Below are positions 1 to 9,081 of a stretch of DNA of 64,000 nt, piece after piece. Position 1 is the first letter of the stretch, and every line of letters starts with the position of its first letter. This DNA comes from an uncultured Pseudomonadales bacterium (GTDB taxonomy: Bacteria; Pseudomonadota; Gammaproteobacteria; Pseudomonadales; Azotimanducaceae), in assembly GCA_958296195.1 (NCBI GenBank), contig OY282455.1, forward strand, positions 496,001-560,000. Reading direction: 5' to 3'. The notes below the pieces were generated by a model. The model was not told where the DNA came from. It saw nothing but the letters and a program-made list of their open reading frames with translations, and made no database searches. The position numbers and the translations under genes are program-made.

Positions 1-27
1 TGACGCGCTCGTGGTTGGTGGCGGCCA

Positions 28-1596
28 TTATTGCAGTTCCCTCCACTGGTTTATTCTATCTTCCAGACCGTTCACCAGCTCGTGAATCTCATATCGATCT
101 CGGTCCGTTTCCTGTCGGGCCACGATCCTCGCCAGATTCGCCGCATCTCTGTTCAACCTGCGGGCAAACATTTCAACCTTCACCTTGTCGGGATTTCCCT
201 TTTCCAAAGTACCTGCCGTCAACTGCTCAACTTCACGCCTGCGCCCATCAATGTCTTGTGCAGACATCCCCAAAAGGGTTTCGTACTCCTTAGCTCTGTT
301 TGTGAGAGTCTGCCAAATCCACGCCTCGGGTGGCCCTTCACCCGGTAGAAACAGCGGGCGAAAGCTGTGGCCGTAGCCTTCGGCGATGCTGCTGAGATTT
401 TTCTCCCGATCTCGGGAATCACCGTCCAACACGAAAATGAAGCCAAACAATTTGCCGAATTTGCCCAGCGCCCGAATGTGCGCGGGAAACTCGTCCCTGC
501 CTGTATTTCGGCCAATAATGAAGTCATCCGGACGCATCTGCAGCCGCGGCTGCAACATGTCGAGCACACCAAGGAGTACACCCTCAGCCACCTCGTCCTC
601 GCACAATATGGAGAGCTGCTCGCGAGACTGGCCGTAGAGCGCCTTCTGAAAGATGTCCCTGTGTGGCGGCAGCTTTCGCACATCCAAGGTCTGTTCGTCT
701 CGGTCCAGGAAAAACCTGCCCTCCGGCGGCACACTGTCCAGCACCACGGGGCTGTGCGACGCCACGATGACCTGCAGCCTCTGGCGCAAGGCCAAGCGTT
801 GCAACTCCAGCATGAGTTGTTGTTGCGTGTAGGGATGTAGTCCCGTATCGATCTCGTCAATCAAGACAAGTGCATCCTGAAGTTTCGAGATGTCCTTGGA
901 CATCCGCAAAATGGTGCGTTCGCCGGAGGACATGTGGAACTCCGAATAGCGGGCTTCGTCGTTGTCCTTCACCTCTGCGAACAGAAGGTCGCGCCTTTCG
1001 GCGCTGATGACCGAAATCCGTTGGTAACGCTGAGGCAAAATGCGATCGGCAAAATTGAGCAAGTCCGGCGCTAGGGCCTCTGTAAGGTAAGTCTTGCGCA
1101 TAATCTGCAGAGCGCCACGCGCCTCGGCCGGATTGGTGAGATTGGCTAATGTGCGCAGATACACTTCTCGCGCCGGCTGCCGACCACCCTTGTGGCCCAT
1201 GAAACTCCGGTTCCAGGATTTGCCCCGCCGCCATGTCATCGACGCCCGTTGTCCATCATCAATGTAGTAGTAGGCGAACTCCACCCGGCCAATGTCATCT
1301 GACAGCGTTTTGCGCAGCCGGTCTGTGAAGTCCGGGAACAGTATGCTTGGTGTCAGATCCATTGATGAGGGGAGGAGCTGTCGATACGCGCAAGCACAAG
1401 TGAGCAGCACGGTGGTCTTGCCGCAGCCATTCGGCCCGGCCAAAACGGACACGGGGTAGTTGAAAGCTACCCGCAAGTCCTTGATTCCTCGAAAGCTCCT
1501 AATTTGAACTTCTTCAAGGTTGAAGGAGCGATGCGGCTTGCGCGCCTGCAACGCCGTCCACACTCGCTTGAGTTCCCGGTCGATCAAAGAAGGCAT
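28..1596 (-). CDS. OLD-like AAA ATPase with C-terminal TOPRIM-type domain
   Basis: A 522-aa protein with an SMC/RecF-like ATPase followed by a probable TOPRIM nuclease domain. Seen: an N-terminal RSFRGIKDL strand, Walker A GPNGCGKT at about residues 54-61, Walker B LVLIDEIDTGLHP near 240 and an ASHSP switch just after it. Beyond that come CEDEVAEG near 330 and a FVLDGDS acidic pair near 389, which fit the catalytic Glu and DxD of OLD-family TOPRIM domains. Known OLD and GajA-type proteins are ATP-regulated DNA nucleases in phage defence. It is the last visible gene of the minus-strand operon, 58 nt after the zinc-ribbon gene; no strong ribosome-binding site is visible before the ATG. The operon may continue beyond the left edge. 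Confidence 0.8.
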   Translation of the reverse strand: MPSLIDRELKRVWTALQARKPHRSFNLEEVQIRSFRGIKDLRVAFNYPVSVLAGPNGCGKTTVLLTCACAYRQLLPSSMDLTPSILFPDFTDRLRKTLSDDIGRVEFAYYYIDDGQRASMTWRRGKSWNRSFMGHKGGRQPAREVYLRTLANLTNPAEARGALQIMRKTYLTEALAPDLLNFADRILPQRYQRISVISAERRDLLFAEVKDNDEARYSEFHMSSGERTILRMSKDISKLQDALVLIDEIDTGLHPYTQQQLMLELQRLALRQRLQVIVASHSPVVLDSVPPEGRFFLDRDEQTLDVRKLPPHRDIFQKALYGQSREQLSILCEDEVAEGVLLGVLDMLQPRLQMRPDDFIIGRNTGRDEFPAHIRALGKFGKLFGFIFVLDGDSRDREKNLSSIAEGYGHSFRPLFLPGEGPPEAWIWQTLTNRAKEYETLLGMSAQDIDGRRREVEQLTAGTLEKGNPDKVKVEMFARRLNRDAANLARIVARQETDRDRYEIHELVNGLEDRINQWRELQ

Positions 1597-1654
1597 GTCG
1601 GTCTCGCCACCATCGCGCCACGGGCGGGAAAGACACTTTCATTGAGTGGAAATG

Positions 1655-2311
1655 TCATCCGATCACCTCGTAGCTGCTGCACACCCAAAGACACCCAACG
1701 CCCGCTACCGACTGTGAGCGCAAGCCTACCGCAATCGTCACGCCCTTGGCACTGCCGACTTGCGACAGCGCATTCGCCGGCACCCAAGCGGTGTAACTGT
1801 GCAGCTCGTCTCCTTCGGGCGAGGGTGCATGGACGGTGATTTTGCCCCAGCATCCTTTGCCGAGGGGACCGAGGAAGGCGGAGACCATCGTGGTTGCGGC
1901 GGGCAACTTCAACGCCGCTGCCACATCGACCTCCACCGCTTTTTCGCGCAGCACACCGACAATGGGGGCCGAGGCGTTGGCATCCGGTTTGATGGTCTTA
2001 ATGGGGTCTCGCCGTTGCTGACGGTGCCTTGCCCTTGTCACTACAGCAGCGTCTATGGTGCCCGAGGGTGGCCGTCGCACGGTGACGCCGGATGTCAGTT
2101 CGACGTTGATCGTGCCCAACTCGTCCGTCCACCGCGTCAGATTCCGCGTCCACGAGGTTTCGCAATCGTGGAGGGGCCAGGGTTCGCCCAAGGCGTCGAA
2201 GAACACTGCCGAGCCGCAGTTGCAGTGAAAGTAGAACACCCTCTCTCTGCAGTTCCGGCACTTGGTCGGGAACGTAACGGCGTTGCACCACCTGCCGTGG
2301 GTTGCGCTCAT
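1655..2311 (-). CDS. Hypothetical protein with N-terminal zinc-ribbon-like cysteines
   Basis: A 218-aa protein I do not recognise. Near the N-terminus it has KCRNC and FHCNCG, four Cys spaced like a treble-clef zinc ribbon, then DALGEPWPLHDC. The C-terminal half carries a small-domain pattern (KGVTIAVGL, a GPLGKGCWGKI loop) that could be a nucleic-acid-binding fold, which is only a guess. Its ATG overlaps the stop of the DUF4276 gene in an ATGA junction, so it is translationally coupled and probably part of the same complex or pathway. Cysteine-rich small partners are common beside OLD-type and methylase-type defence ATPases, but its function is unknown. Confidence 0.7.
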   Translation of the reverse strand: MSATHGRWCNAVTFPTKCRNCRERVFYFHCNCGSAVFFDALGEPWPLHDCETSWTRNLTRWTDELGTINVELTSGVTVRRPPSGTIDAAVVTRARHRQQRRDPIKTIKPDANASAPIVGVLREKAVEVDVAAALKLPAATTMVSAFLGPLGKGCWGKITVHAPSPEGDELHSYTAWVPANALSQVGSAKGVTIAVGLRSQSVAGVGCLWVCSSYEVIG

Positions 2312-2883
2312 GCGCAGGCCTTCGGTGCGTTTTCTGAGGGCAGGCGTTCAACGCCCGCGAGGAAGATTTGGTAGCTGCGGGAGCGGTTTTCTCGGGAGAG
2401 ATGCCGGCCTAGGCTTCTTGCGCCGGATCGCTTCTGGAATTCCGGTATGAGCGCTGACAAGGCTTCCGCTGGCTGAATCACGCTGTCCGGGTCGCGGAAT
2501 CGGCTTTTGCGCAATTCGCCGCGTATTTGCCTAGCTGCGCCCGGGAAAGCTCGCGTCAGCGCTTCGGCATCGCCGATGTACCAGGCTTCGAGTTCCCGGC
2601 AGACCACGCGGATGAAGGTGTCGGCGCGTCCACTCTGCTCGCACAACGTCGCCAACTTAGCCTTGATCGCTCGGCAGTCGCCGCTGTCCTGATCGCGCAT
2701 CACCATGAAGCGCACACCGGGCTCCCGCCAAGCTCGGAGCTTCTTGGGGATGCTCTTTTCCAGATCCGCCTTCCCCCTGTGAGGAACGCATTGAAACGAT
2801 AGATTAGGGAATAGCTGCGGCAACAGCTCATCAAGCAAGTTTGCCATAGAGGGTTCTTCGACCAGGAAAACCAGCTTAGTCAC
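2308..2883 (-). CDS. DUF4276 family protein
   Basis: About 191 aa. The opening strand TKLVFLVEEPSMANLLDELLP, the later FMVMRDQDSGDC and RELEAWYIGD match the DUF4276 family, a compact TOPRIM-like fold usually encoded next to an AAA ATPase of the AAA_21 type. The acidic residues in VEEPS and RDQDSGD are placed like a TOPRIM metal site. The start is set at the GTG at 2881-2883, which shares a base with the TAG stop of the preceding ATPase gene (TAGTG). A TTG 36 nt upstream is less likely. The ATPase/DUF4276 pair resembles split OLD systems, and this operon has both a split and a fused version. Confidence 0.75.
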   Translation of the reverse strand: MTKLVFLVEEPSMANLLDELLPQLFPNLSFQCVPHRGKADLEKSIPKKLRAWREPGVRFMVMRDQDSGDCRAIKAKLATLCEQSGRADTFIRVVCRELEAWYIGDAEALTRAFPGAARQIRGELRKSRFRDPDSVIQPAEALSALIPEFQKRSGARSLGRHLSRENRSRSYQIFLAGVERLPSENAPKACA

Positions 2884-4046
2884 TACGGGTCCACGCCCTT
2901 GAAAAGGCGCTGCATCCACAGTGCGCCGGGCAGATCGCCCTCCTCGGCCAATCGCTTTAGAAGCGGGTCTTCACTCGCCCGGTGGACGTGCGTGAACCCA
3001 TCCTCCTTTTCCAGCCAGAAGATCTCGTCCAGATTCGCAGCGTTAAGGAACTCGGGCGAATGAGTGGCAACCAACACCTGCCCGCCACGCCGGGCGTAGT
3101 CCCGAAACTCCTCCACCAAATCGCCCAGCAAGGCAGGATAAAGCTGATTTTCCGGTTCCTCCACGGCAACCAGCGGATGCGGCTTGGGATCGTGCAGCAG
3201 CAACAGGTAGGCGAACATCTTGATGGTGCCGTCCGAAACGTGCCGGGCGATGAACGGATCCTTGAAGCTGCCGTCCCGAAAGCGCAGCACCAAGCGGCCA
3301 TCTTCGGTGACCTTAGCCTCCACCGCATCGACTCCGGGAACGCGGGCGCGCATGGCCTCTAGGACGCGGCGGAACTGCTGGGGATGGTTTTCGTGCAGGT
3401 ATTGCGCCACTTGGGCCACGTTTTCGCCCAATGTGGAAAGATGTTCGGCATAGCCGGCCTCGGGACTTTCCCGTGCTTTATTGATGTGGAAGTTGGAGAT
3501 GTGCCAGTTTTCGATCAGTGACCGGAATTCGGAAATTAGGGGGAAGTCCTTGAGGTGGCCAAGAGCCTTTATCGCCAAAATGCTTGGGTCATCTAATTTG
3601 TAAGCGGCTTCTTCTACCTTGGAATCACCTTCAAAGTCGATGATTTCTCTAGTGACCACGCCATCGCCACGAAAGAACTGCAAAAGCCGTTCACTATCAT
3701 CCTCAAGATCTGTAGTGATGCACTCCCTGCGTACCACCACCCGGCTGGCCTCCTGCTCGATCTGCAAACTGTAGAAGAGAAATTGCTCATCTCCTCCGCG
3801 GTAGCCAATGATTATTTCAATGGGGCCGCTCTGACCGCGGCTCACCAATTCGCGAAATCCACCACGTTTGGCGGTGGCGGAGTGGACATCGCCAGCAAGT
3901 GCGTCCTTAAGAAAGGTGAACACGTCAAATAGCGTGGACTTCCCCGTGCCATTGGCTCCGGTCACTATGGATAGTGGGGACAGACCATCGAACTCCGAAT
4001 TCAGGAATACCCGGTAGTTGCTAATCTCTAGATACTCAATGGACAT
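2883..4046 (-). CDS. AAA family ATPase (AAA_21 type)
   Basis: A 387-aa ABC/SMC-like ATPase. It shows LEISNYRVF at the N-terminus, Walker A GANGTGKST at about 30-38, Walker B VAVEEPENQLYP near 292 and VATHSPEF after it. There is no obvious nuclease domain, so any catalytic activity probably comes from the coupled DUF4276 protein downstream. The ATG is preceded by AAGGAGC with good spacing and lies 12 nt after the methylase stop. The family occurs in abortive-infection and restriction loci as the sensor or motor of two-gene OLD-like systems. Cytoplasmic. Confidence 0.85.
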   Translation of the reverse strand: MSIEYLEISNYRVFLNSEFDGLSPLSIVTGANGTGKSTLFDVFTFLKDALAGDVHSATAKRGGFRELVSRGQSGPIEIIIGYRGGDEQFLFYSLQIEQEASRVVVRRECITTDLEDDSERLLQFFRGDGVVTREIIDFEGDSKVEEAAYKLDDPSILAIKALGHLKDFPLISEFRSLIENWHISNFHINKARESPEAGYAEHLSTLGENVAQVAQYLHENHPQQFRRVLEAMRARVPGVDAVEAKVTEDGRLVLRFRDGSFKDPFIARHVSDGTIKMFAYLLLLHDPKPHPLVAVEEPENQLYPALLGDLVEEFRDYARRGGQVLVATHSPEFLNAANLDEIFWLEKEDGFTHVHRASEDPLLKRLAEEGDLPGALWMQRLFKGVDP

Positions 4047-4058
4047 TGCTAAAGCTCC

Positions 4059-6947
4059 TTATACACCGTCAAGCGGCGCAAGCAGTTCCGTTTGCTCCGA
4101 TCTATCCTCGCGAGCCAGTCGAGCGATCTCCGGCCAGCTTTGCACCAGCGCGTTGTACCACAGGGCTTCGCGGGAGCGCTTGGTGCGTTCGGCGATGGCA
4201 TAGAGGCGGTAGGCGAGTTCGCGGGCGGTTTGCGCCACGCTGCCGAGTTTGCGCACTAGGGCTGCCGCGGCCTGCTCGCCGCCAGCATCATGGACGCGGA
4301 TCAGGTGATGCACGGTGAGCCAAGCCGACAGCCGTGCCGCAGCCTGCGGATCCCAATCCTGCGCTAAGGCTAGGGGGATAAGCAGCCGCACCTTGCCGCC
4401 CTTCGACTGGAGGATGCCAATGGTCTTCAGAAAGCCAACGCTGGTGTTTTTCGCCTTGGAGAGCGTCTCGGCAGCGCCGTAGTCGCCATCCTCAAAGCCG
4501 TGCTGCTCAAACCAGGCCAGCGCCCAGCGGGTGTCCGCGTCGAAATCGCCTTCTTGTGCGGTGAGCACCTCGTCGAGCGTCTCGTTGATAAACGCCAGCG
4601 CCTCCCGGACAGTGACCGGGTTGCCGGAGGCATCCACTACCTTCGCGTAGCGGGTGTACACAGCCATGCCGGGGCCGATGGCGGCCTGGGCTAAGTCCAC
4701 CGGGGCAATGCTGCCGGATTGCAGGTGAGCGAGGGAGGCGGGGAGTTCGGACTTGAGGGTGTTGATGAATTGGCGGCGCGTGGCGAGTGGCGCATCTTCG
4801 GGGCGCTTGCGGCAAACTAAAACGATGCTGGACGCGAGAGCATTGGCGTCCTTGCCGATCATCCTGTTGCTGAGTTCCGTGCGCATCGGCCAAGTGCCTG
4901 TAATGGCGAAGCCAGCGTGGATTACGGCATCCAAGAAAGTCTCCCAGCCAGTGCTGGTGATTCCAGTATCGCCCCTCCTTTCGGACTGCTTGAAGGCATA
5001 GTAGATGGTGACGGGGAAGGCGGGGTGAGTCTGCTCAGCAAGTCGTGATATAGCCAGTTCCATGCCATCAAGGAAGAATATCTCTGCTTGCTCCCTATTT
5101 TTATGTCGGTAGGTCGTGGCAACAAGTTCCTCAACTTTAGGCACGGCAAGAGTAGTAAAGAGATCAGGCAATGATGTACCTAATGAACGACGTAACCAGA
5201 CATAAAAGAAATCTGAAAGGTCAGCATAGCTAATATTGTCGTAATATGGTGGGTCCGTCGAAACGAGCTTGTTTTTACTAATCTCTTGATTAGTTGCATC
5301 AGCTTGGCGACTAACCCCTAGGGAACGCTGGTCTGCTAACCCAATGCCCCCAACGCTCTCAGCGGTCCACTCTACGGCCCCTAGGAAACTTCCTGTTCCA
5401 CTTAGTGTGGTATTTAGCTCAGCATAATCCCATGTCATAGGGAGGCTCTGCCGAGAAAAAGTATTCCGCGTGGAATCACGCTCTGTAAACCAGGTACATA
5501 TCGTCGAACCCCGATCCGCAAACTTGGAAATAGCAAAAGCCAAATAAATTGAAACCGCCTCTGGGTACCTATCGGTTCCACGACACATATCATCCAAGTG
5601 AGCGTTACCTATATCTCGTCCGATTTGATAGCGAGCTGTTCCAATCAAGTCCGAGAATATGGTCAATGCGGTCAATTGGCGAGGTGAAAAAATAGTGCCA
5701 AACGTATTCATACCATACAAAGGAAGTTGATCTCGACACTTGCCAAGAAGTTCCTGCTCAGGGCACCACTCGGGCGTTACGCTCTTTGCCACTTGCTCTT
5801 GTTCCGATGATGGCGGCAGATAGATACGCTGCCGGTTTCCCTCTGCAACCACGGCCATCAAACGTGAACCTAGACGATTAGCTTGCCCCTCAGCCTTGAT
5901 ATGCCCACCGGAAATCGGCATACCCGACATCAAGCAGCGGAAGTTCGAACCTCGACCTAGTTTTGTTCCGCTCTTCACCGCGTCATAGTCATCCGGTCTA
6001 TGAGCATGAACAACAAACCGGTAGTTTCTCTCTTCCAAAACGGGCTCAACATAAGCCTCCTTGCCCTTCTTCGTGGACAACATAAACGTCGTCGCCAGCG
6101 GCACATCCACATCCCGAAACGCTGGGTTCGGGCTTTTCACCGTCCGCGCCCACAACCAAGCGATTACGGTCAGTTTGCGCCCCACATAGGGTTGCAAGTC
6201 GGGCCGCTCCTTGGCCATTTCCGCCGTCACTTCGATCTTCGGATACAGATGCCCGATGCGCTTCTCAGCCTCGTCGCGCATCCACTTGCCGTAGTAGCGC
6301 ACATCCTCCGCCAGCCCTTGCGCCCCTTTCCACTGACACTGCGCCTCCAACGGGTTGTCCTTGGCTTTGGCCCGCCACTCCGGGTTCACCGGCGGCATTC
6401 CGGCGAACTTCGGCGGAATCTCGATCATCGCCTTGTTGATGAGCACCGCCACCGGGTTGAGGTCCGAAGCGTGCGCCTCCAACCCTAGCCGCTGCGCCTC
6501 CAACGGCAGTGTGCCCCCGCCGGCAAACGGGTCGTGAAACGCCGGCAGCCGCTCCGGGTCGAACAGTTCCGCCGCCCGCGGATGGTCTTGGTTCTCCGCG
6601 CAGGTGCGTCGCCAACTTATGCGGATTTCCTCCCGCGCCTCATCCAAAAGTTCCTCGTTGGTGGTGTTCTCCCACCGCACCATTTCCTCGATCAGCCGGA
6701 ACAGCCGTTGGCGCTCCTTCTCCTGCTCCACCTCGGTAGGAAAAAGTTCCGGCCACGAGGAAGGATCGTCCACCATCTGCGCAAAGATTACCGCCCGCGC
6801 CGCCGCCAACGGCCGCCGCGCCCACCACAGATGCAACGTACTCGGATGACCATGCCGAATGGACTTCTCCCGCGCCGACGCCTTGTTGATGGCGTCGAGC
6901 GGCAGGGCAACCTCAATGAGCTTCTTGCGAGGCTTGCTGCTAGTCAT
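4059..6947 (-). CDS. DUF1156 DNA adenine methylase (defence-associated)
   Basis: About 962 aa. The N-terminal KKLIEVALPLDAIN and the HGHPSTLHLWWARRPLAAARA signature are typical of DUF1156 (COG1743) proteins. The AdoMet motif DPFAGGGTLPLEA lies near residue 145 and the catalytic DPPYYDNISY near 562, so it is probably an N6-adenine methyltransferase. Such proteins accompany large helicases in DISARM-like and related antiphage loci, where methylation marks self DNA. The start is the ATG at 6945-6947, overlapping the PIN stop (ATGA); an in-frame start further upstream would run into the PIN gene. It is the likely modification subunit of this operon. Confidence 0.85.
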   Translation of the reverse strand: MTSSKPRKKLIEVALPLDAINKASAREKSIRHGHPSTLHLWWARRPLAAARAVIFAQMVDDPSSWPELFPTEVEQEKERQRLFRLIEEMVRWENTTNEELLDEAREEIRISWRRTCAENQDHPRAAELFDPERLPAFHDPFAGGGTLPLEAQRLGLEAHASDLNPVAVLINKAMIEIPPKFAGMPPVNPEWRAKAKDNPLEAQCQWKGAQGLAEDVRYYGKWMRDEAEKRIGHLYPKIEVTAEMAKERPDLQPYVGRKLTVIAWLWARTVKSPNPAFRDVDVPLATTFMLSTKKGKEAYVEPVLEERNYRFVVHAHRPDDYDAVKSGTKLGRGSNFRCLMSGMPISGGHIKAEGQANRLGSRLMAVVAEGNRQRIYLPPSSEQEQVAKSVTPEWCPEQELLGKCRDQLPLYGMNTFGTIFSPRQLTALTIFSDLIGTARYQIGRDIGNAHLDDMCRGTDRYPEAVSIYLAFAISKFADRGSTICTWFTERDSTRNTFSRQSLPMTWDYAELNTTLSGTGSFLGAVEWTAESVGGIGLADQRSLGVSRQADATNQEISKNKLVSTDPPYYDNISYADLSDFFYVWLRRSLGTSLPDLFTTLAVPKVEELVATTYRHKNREQAEIFFLDGMELAISRLAEQTHPAFPVTIYYAFKQSERRGDTGITSTGWETFLDAVIHAGFAITGTWPMRTELSNRMIGKDANALASSIVLVCRKRPEDAPLATRRQFINTLKSELPASLAHLQSGSIAPVDLAQAAIGPGMAVYTRYAKVVDASGNPVTVREALAFINETLDEVLTAQEGDFDADTRWALAWFEQHGFEDGDYGAAETLSKAKNTSVGFLKTIGILQSKGGKVRLLIPLALAQDWDPQAAARLSAWLTVHHLIRVHDAGGEQAAAALVRKLGSVAQTARELAYRLYAIAERTKRSREALWYNALVQSWPEIARLAREDRSEQTELLAPLDGV

Positions 6948-7426
6948 GGCGCCTCGCTGAACAGGTCGGGCTGGTCTAAGGCTCCCGGCCGGCATATCCT
7001 TAATGAGGTCGCCGGAATCTTTTGGTCCAAGTTCAGCAGCTTTTCGTCAGCGGTCTCCAACATATCGCAGTTGAGGTCTATCGCTACGGCTAGATGAATC
7101 GCGTCTCTCGGATGGATACTGTGCTCCCAGCAGAGTCGCTGAGCATCGTTTGATATTTTCCGATCGATCATCCTCCACTTGATGTAGTCATTCTCAAAGA
7201 AGGTGCGTACCTTGTCCCGCAACTTCTCAGCAAGCGGCATCGGAGACCCCTTCGGTCGGACAACCTCCACCTGAACCAGTGGCGATACGCAAACTTCCGT
7301 GCGTGACCGACTCGCCTCCTCTAGGATGCGTTCGCATGCCTGCGCATCATCCTCGTCGTTGAGCACGGCAAGAAAGCATGTCGAATCCCAATACCGCCGG
7401 ACATTGATGTTGCGTGACGCCACCAT
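6944..7426 (-). CDS. PIN domain protein
   Basis: 160 aa. The PIN-fold acidic residues can be followed: YWDSTCFLAVLNDED at the N-terminus, LVQVEV, HPRDAIHLAVAI and LETADEKLLNLD. PIN domains are metal-dependent RNases, usually VapC toxins, but here no small antitoxin gene sits beside it. Instead it is locked between an unknown gene and the DUF1156 methylase by TGATG and ATGA overlaps. This suggests a nuclease subunit of the defence operon rather than a free toxin. I place the start at the ATG at 7424-7426; a TTG one codon earlier is possible. Confidence 0.8.
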   Translation of the reverse strand: MVASRNINVRRYWDSTCFLAVLNDEDDAQACERILEEASRSRTEVCVSPLVQVEVVRPKGSPMPLAEKLRDKVRTFFENDYIKWRMIDRKISNDAQRLCWEHSIHPRDAIHLAVAIDLNCDMLETADEKLLNLDQKIPATSLRICRPGALDQPDLFSEAP

Positions 7427-8217
7427 CAATCATCCCTCACGAATCTGGCCCACTCTTTAATATCAACTTTGTACTCGGAGAACAGGCCACGGATGTCTCT
7501 CGCTTGCGGCAGGGGATCGGTTTGAAATGCTTGAACTGCATCGACCTTGATCGAGGTCGCGTCTCCCTGCGCGTTGTAGCTCACTTCGCCGCTCACGGAA
7601 ACACGTTTGCCGAAGTGCTTAATGGCTAGGTCGAGAGCGTCTCGGTCGCACTTGCACACCACCCGGCGGCTAGTGATGGCGTCGTAGATGTTGAACGCGA
7701 CAGAGTCGTGGATCGTCACCGCTTCAAGCGTACCTTCCAGAGAACCAAAGGCGACGAATGCGGTGCCAATAAGCTCGTCCACATGCGCCACAAGACGCTT
7801 CGAGACCGCTACTCGACGACGTGCCTTTCCGCTCCCACCGAAGATCGCCAAGCCGTTGGCGTCACCTTTTGCTGCATTCACAAGAGACTTCGCCCGTCTG
7901 AGCGCCTGGTCGGTGAAGTGGGGAGGACGCTGGGCCGTGTCTTCAACGACAGCCAATCCCTCCAAAGCAGACGCGATCACAGCACTGCCACCGTTTGCCG
8001 CCACGGAGGAATCGGCATACGGTCTCATGACGAGATTCGCGCTGCCCGTGTGCAGATCAGCAATAAGCCATTCCAAGCCTTGCTGACCCGTCACAGAAGT
8101 TTCGAGTTCCTTAAGCAAGTCCGTAAGCTTGTCCGCTACCGCAATGAACATGCGCACCGGAACAGCCTCTCCGGAGAGGTTGAATCCGATTTGTTTTTCG
8201 TCCTGTAGCTGATCCAT
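7426..8217 (-). CDS. Conserved hypothetical protein paired with PIN gene
   Basis: 263 aa (268 if the ATG at 8230-8232 is used). The ATG at 8215-8217 is preferred because a GGAG lies about 9 nt upstream. No family is recognised. The N-terminal part (VPVRMFIAVADKLTDLLKELE) looks helical, and the C-terminal part (GKRVSVSGEVSYNAQGD) resembles a small beta-barrel domain. It has no catalytic motif, signal peptide or membrane segment. It overlaps the PIN gene (TGATG) and is probably its partner or inhibitor, or a structural subunit of the defence operon. This is inference from gene order only. Confidence 0.7.
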   Translation of the reverse strand: MDQLQDEKQIGFNLSGEAVPVRMFIAVADKLTDLLKELETSVTGQQGLEWLIADLHTGSANLVMRPYADSSVAANGGSAVIASALEGLAVVEDTAQRPPHFTDQALRRAKSLVNAAKGDANGLAIFGGSGKARRRVAVSKRLVAHVDELIGTAFVAFGSLEGTLEAVTIHDSVAFNIYDAITSRRVVCKCDRDALDLAIKHFGKRVSVSGEVSYNAQGDATSIKVDAVQAFQTDPLPQARDIRGLFSEYKVDIKEWARFVRDD

Positions 8218-8297
8218 AGCGTCGAACTCCATGCTGGCGACTCAGAATCCCGGGTGCAACCCTGCCGGGGACTCGGTTCTGACCGCTTTCGGGGGCC

Positions 8298-8927
8298 TCA
8301 TGGGGCCGTTTGCCGCCTGGACAGGTCCAGTTCCGCCGGGTTCCGAGACATTGCGAATTCGTGCCCGGGCCTAGATGGTTCCATGAAGGTAATGGCCTCG
8401 TAGAAGTCACCCAAGGACACGAAAACGCCGTTGGCCTCTGCCCATCGACGCATGCGCTGGTTGCAGGCGTGCGACCAAGAGAGTATCTCCACCCGCCAGT
8501 CGCGCTTGCGCATCCTCTCCAAGGTGCTGTGAAAGCCAGTGCCTTCGTAATAGCCGGCACCATCCCCGGTCAGCACCACTGCGATGCCGGGGTCGCCGTT
8601 GAAATCCAAGGCATCCTCCAGCATTCGCAATTGCAGAAGCCGATCTGGAACTTCCTGCTCTCCCCTGGAAGAGTCACCCCGATCAAAGAGCTTGACCTTT
8701 ACCCCCATCGCCTCCATCCGGTTCCATAGCTGGCGCATTTCCGGCGGTACAGAGCCGACCGCCAAGGCTCTCTTCACCGGGCGGTCGGCGTGGGCAAGGC
8801 GGAGCAGGTTCCCAAACTCAATGCACACCCGATAGCGGGCATCCGGCCCTTCATCCCGCTCCACCGCCAGCCGTTGCGCTTCGTGGAAGATGTTGGAGTT
8901 GTCCCAGTAAACAAAAACGCTTTCCAT
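8298..8927 (-). CDS. NYN domain (PIN-like) nuclease
   Basis: About 209 aa. FVYWDNSNIFHEAQ at the N-terminus and VVLTGDGAGYYEG in the middle are the conserved Asp-bearing motifs of NYN/LabA-type PIN-like RNases, and RRWAEANGVFVSLGDFYEAI ends the domain. The ATG at 8925-8927 is chosen because AAGGTG lies 8 nt upstream and the domain starts immediately. It sits 154 nt after the helicase and about 80 nt before the next gene, on the same strand. NYN proteins cleave RNA. With the PIN gene downstream it gives this operon two candidate RNase effectors. Confidence 0.8.
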   Translation of the reverse strand: MESVFVYWDNSNIFHEAQRLAVERDEGPDARYRVCIEFGNLLRLAHADRPVKRALAVGSVPPEMRQLWNRMEAMGVKVKLFDRGDSSRGEQEVPDRLLQLRMLEDALDFNGDPGIAVVLTGDGAGYYEGTGFHSTLERMRKRDWRVEILSWSHACNQRMRRWAEANGVFVSLGDFYEAITFMEPSRPGHEFAMSRNPAELDLSRRQTAP

Positions 8928-9081
8928 AGCCCTGCACCTTGTTCGGCTCCGAGGCCCGATGTGGAGGTTGCGTGGGGATTCTAACTTAGAGAGTCGGCTA
9001 ACACCCAAGATTCACCATAGGCGGTGGTCGCTTGCCTCTAACCAATTGAAAGCACGACTCAATAGCACCCCGTAAATCCGC